Part shown: in pieces, positions 61,326 through 64,000 of the stretch
How positions within the stretch are numbered: position 1 is the first letter of the stretch
Layout: the number at the start of each line of letters is the position of its first letter
NCBI GenBank assembly: GCA_963840545.1
Contig: CAWIZE010000002.1
Location: 620,001-684,000, forward strand
Origin: JAKAWQ01 sp963840545
Lineage (GTDB): Bacteria; Pseudomonadota; Alphaproteobacteria; Acetobacterales; Acetobacteraceae
Direction: 5' to 3'
Length of the DNA stretch: 64,000 nt
Made by a program: the position numbers and the translations under genes
The notes under the pieces: generated by a model
The model's database searches: none
What the model was told of the DNA's origin: nothing
What the model saw: the letters and a program-made list of their open reading frames with translations, nothing else

Positions 61326-62035
61326 AGCCCATCCGCCTCGGCATCAATGTCGATCACGTCGCGACCCTGCGCAACGCGCGCGGCGGCGCGCACCCCGATC
61401 CGGTGGCTGCGGCCGAGCTCGCGCTCGCCGCCGGTGCGGACTCCGTTACCATCCATCTGCGCGAGGACCGCCGCCATATCCGCGACGACGATCTCGCGCG
61501 CATGCAAGCCGCGCTCACGGCACCCATCAATCTCGAGATGGCGGCGACCGCGGAAATGGTCGCTATCGCCTGCGCTGCGCGGCCTGCCGCCTGCTGCCTC
61601 GTGCCCGAGCGGCGGGCGGAGCTGACGACCGAGGGCGGGCTCGACGCTGCCGGCCAGGAAGCCCTGCTGCATGACGCAGTGGCGCGCCTCACGGGCGCGG
61701 GAATCGCCGTCTCCCTCTTCATCGATCCCGAGCCGCGCCAAGTGGAGGCCGCCGCCCGCCTCGGCGCCGCCGCCGTCGAGCTCCACACCGGACGCTACGC
61801 CGCGGGCGGGGCAGGGGAGCTGGCCCAACTCGCCGCCGCCGCGCGCTTCAGCGCCGAGCTCCGCATCGCCTGCCACGCCGGCCACGGGCTTACCTACGGC
61901 AACGTTGGCCCGGTCGCCGCCATCCCCGAAGTGATCGAGCTCAATATCGGGCACTTCCTGATCGGCCAGGCGATCTTCGATGGCCTCGCCGCCGTAGTCG
62001 GGAAGATGAAGCGGTTGATGGTGCAAGTGCGTTGA
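61322..62035 (+). CDS. pdxJ: pyridoxine 5'-phosphate synthase
   Basis: PdxJ condenses the PdxA product with 1-deoxyxylulose 5-phosphate to form pyridoxine phosphate. The 237-residue TIM barrel has IRLGINVDHVATLRNARGGA, TIHLREDRRHIRDDDLARM, CLVPERRAELTTEGGLDA, LHTGRYA, and CHAGHGLTYGNV with IGHFLIGQAIFDGL. It is coupled to pdxA by overlap, so the two committed steps of the pathway are expressed together. Confidence 0.97.
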   Translation: MKPIRLGINVDHVATLRNARGGAHPDPVAAAELALAAGADSVTIHLREDRRHIRDDDLARMQAALTAPINLEMAATAEMVAIACAARPAACCLVPERRAELTTEGGLDAAGQEALLHDAVARLTGAGIAVSLFIDPEPRQVEAAARLGAAAVELHTGRYAAGGAGELAQLAAAARFSAELRIACHAGHGLTYGNVGPVAAIPEVIELNIGHFLIGQAIFDGLAAVVGKMKRLMVQVR

Positions 62036-62040
62036 CGCCA

Positions 62041-62175
62041 ACGCAGGGGCTCCGCCCCTGGACCCCGCCAGGGCCTGGGGCCCTGGACCCCCCAACTTTG
62101 AGTGCCGGCCGCCGTCCGTTTTTGTGCCGCGCAGCGCTTAGGGGGTCCTGGACCCCAGGCCTTGGCGGGGGGCTA
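62041..62175. repeat. GC-rich intergenic repeat with facing inverted arms
   Basis: CAGGGGCTCCGCCCCTGGAC then CCCGCCAGGGCCTGGGGCC on the left has its partial inverse on the right (TCCTGGACCCCAGGCC then TTGGCGGGGG, about 62148-62172). It shares the CAGGGG...CCCCTGGACCCC core with the units at 24541 and 37755. It may terminate pdxAJ. Confidence 0.75.
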
Positions 62176-62280
62176 TGGGGCGCGAAGCGATCAGCCTATA
62201 GTCGCCGAGTCCCGAGCGACCGCGCAACGCGGCGCTTCCTCCCGGAACGGAGGCGGGGCGGGGGAAGAAAGGTAGCCTGA

Positions 62281-64000
62281 TTGCTTCCGACCGACGTTCG
62301 CAATCCCGACTATTTCCACAAGGTCGTTGATTGCCAGTGGGCCTGCCCGGCGCATACGCCGGTGCCCGAATATATCCGCCTCATCGCGGCACGGCGTTAT
62401 GCCGATGCCTATATGCTCAATTGGGAGTCCAACGTGTTCCCGGGGATTCTCGGGCGCACCTGCGACCGTCCGTGCGAGCCTGCCTGCCGGCGCGGACGGG
62501 TGGAGAAGGAACCGGTCGCGATCTGCAGGCTCAAGCGCGTCGCCGCCGACTATAAGGGTGATATCAGCGCCCGCCTGCCGCGCCCGCCGGCGCGCCGCAA
62601 CGGCAAGCGCGTCGCCCTGGTCGGCGCCGGACCGGCCTCGCTCACCGTCGCGCGCGATCTCGCCCCCGAGGGCTACGAGATCGTGCTGTTCGATTCCTTG
62701 GGCGCGGCGGGGGGCATGATCCGCAGCCAGATCCCCAAATTCCGCCTGCCCGAGACGGTGATCGACGAGGAGGTGGGCTATATCCTCGATCTTGGCGTCG
62801 AGACGCGCTTCGGCGCCGCGATCGGCAGCATGAAGGCGCTGCTCGCGGAAGAATTCGATGCGATCTTCGTCGGCTGCGGCGCGCCGCGCGGGCGCAATCT
62901 CGATCTGCCGGGCCGCCACGCCGCGCCCGGGCATGTCCATATCGGCATCGACTGGCTGGCGAACGTGGCGTTCGGCCATGTCGGCGGCATCGGCAAGCGC
63001 GTCGTCGTGCTCGGCGGGGGCAACACGGCGATGGATTGCTGCCGCTCCGCCCGCCGCCTCGGGGGCGAAGAGGTGACGGTGGTGGTGCGCAGCGGGTTCG
63101 CGGAGATGAAGGCGTCACCTTGGGAAAAAGAGGAGGCGATGGAGGAGGGGATCCCGATCCTGAACTTCCTCGTGCCCAAGGAATTCCTCCATGAGGCGGG
63201 GGAGCTGCGCGGGGTGGTGTTCGAGACGGTCGCCGCGGCAGGAGGACGAGCGCGGCCGCCGTCGCCTGGTCGCGACCGGCGAGCCCGACATGACGATCCC
63301 CTGCGAGGACGTGCTGATCGCGGTCGGCCAGGAGAACGCATTCCCCTGGATCGAGCGCGATGTCGGCATCGAATTCGATCGCTGGGACATGCCGGTGATC
63401 GATGCCGCCACGATGCGCTCGACGCACGAGCGGGTGTTCTTCGGGGGCGACGCCGCATTCGGTGCCAAGAACATCATCTGGGCCGTCGCGCACGGCCATG
63501 AGGCGGCGATCTCGATCGACAGCCACTGCCGCGGCACGGACATCACGGCGCGGCCGCCGCCTCTGGTCAATCTCGTCAGCCAGAAGATGGGCATCCACGA
63601 ATGGAGCTATGACAGCGAGATCTCCGACGATCTGCGCGTCCGGGTTCCGCACCGCGCGCACGAGGTCGCGCTCAAGGACATCGCCGCCGAGGTGGAGCTC
63701 GGTTTCGACGAGGCGCTCGCCTTCGCCGAGGCCGAGCGCTGCTTCAACTGTGACGTCGAGACCGTCTTCACCGATCGGCTCTGCATCGAGTGCGACGCCT
63801 GCACCGATATCTGCCCGACCGACTGCATCACCTTCACGGCCAACGGCGATGAATTGGAGCTGCGCGAGGGGCTGACGGCGCCGGCGGCGAACGCGGAGCA
63901 GGCGCTCTATGTCTCGGGCGCGCTCGCCACCGGGCGGGTGATGGTGAAGGACGAGAATGTCTGCCTGCATTGCGGCCTCTGCGCCGAGCGCTGCCCGACG
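62281..64000 (+). pseudogene. GltD-like FAD oxidoreductase with C-terminal 4Fe-4S domains; frameshifted and cut by the window end
   Basis: From a TTG at 62281 the frame reads YFHKVVDCQWACPAHTPVPE and FPGILGRTCDRPCEPACRRG, the Fe-S N-terminus of glutamate synthase small-subunit-like proteins, then GKRVALVGAGPASLTVARDL (FAD) and KRVVVLGGGNTAMDCC (NAD(P)). After VFETVAA (about 63235) this frame turns to noise and the next frame continues as EDERGRRRLVATGEPDMTIP, with FFGGDAAFGAKNIIWAVAHG, ferredoxin ligands CIECDACTDICPTDC and CLHCGLCAERCPT, and no stop to the window end. One extra base around 63225-63245 explains it. Such proteins often partner 2-oxoacid:ferredoxin oxidoreductases. Confidence 0.8.

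Overview
The window is high-GC, densely packed bacterial DNA. Protein content points to an alphaproteobacterium, probably Rhodospirillales/Acetobacteraceae-like: the cluster mdh-sucCDAB-lpd, system I cytochrome c maturation genes, an SdhAF4-type (DUF1674) protein, a Fur-family Zur with its own znu genes, and a GTTC-N7-GTTC type SOS box. The taxonomic call is inference from gene content; there is no rRNA here.

Layout. 1-3.8 kb: the 3' part of an ADP-dependent sugar kinase, a LacD-type aldolase and, on the other strand, zwf. 4.2-12.7 kb is an accessory island with lower and uneven GC: two paralogous orphan genes (one broken by a TGA at a Trp codon), a cysteine hydrolase with an altered active site, a type II restriction-modification operon (RHH protein, XamI-like nuclease, N6-adenine methylase) bracketed by 134-bp direct repeats, an IS3-family element, and an MNT/HEPN toxin-antitoxin pair. 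12.8-16.7 kb: HAD phosphatase, tRNA-Ala(CGC), YggT, FolD, a frameshifted methyltransferase gene and the small SdhAF4-like gene. 16.7-22.0 kb: ccmCDEFGHI. 22-33 kb: EVE protein, acetyl-CoA synthetase, an RpfF-like DSF synthase, a TAXI-type binding protein, Ohr, TadA, YoaK, pirin with a divergent LysR regulator, a C26 peptidase, RluB, RsmD and a phosphoribosyltransferase. 33-38 kb: a branched-chain amino acid-type ABC importer with a fused permease-ATPase. 38-44 kb: NAD synthetase, then the sdhCDAB operon with an extra small membrane-protein gene between sdhA and sdhB. 44-51.5 kb: aldose epimerase and a small monooxygenase gene between copied segments, an SDR, znuACB with zur, a 2OG-Fe(II) oxygenase and ZapE. 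51.5-60.3 kb: mdh-sucC-sucD-sucA-sucB-lpd. 60.3-64 kb: pdxA-pdxJ and a GltD-like flavoprotein with ferredoxin domains, frameshifted and running off the end.

How the genes work together. Most of the window is core metabolism: a nearly complete lower TCA cycle (2-oxoglutarate to oxaloacetate except fumarase), respiratory complex II, cytochrome c maturation (without ccmAB), acetate activation, NAD and pyridoxal phosphate synthesis, and NADPH supply by Zwf. The most unusual parts are the repeat-bracketed restriction-modification operon with a palindrome containing GTCGAC just ahead of its first gene, the orphan paralogous pair next to it, the orphan DSF synthase with an SOS-like box upstream, and several gene-scale duplications or insertions (the monooxygenase cassette, the glsB-like gene in sdh). 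I did not see a complete, clearly new multi-gene system; the orphan pair at 4.2-5.6 kb is the best candidate for something undescribed.
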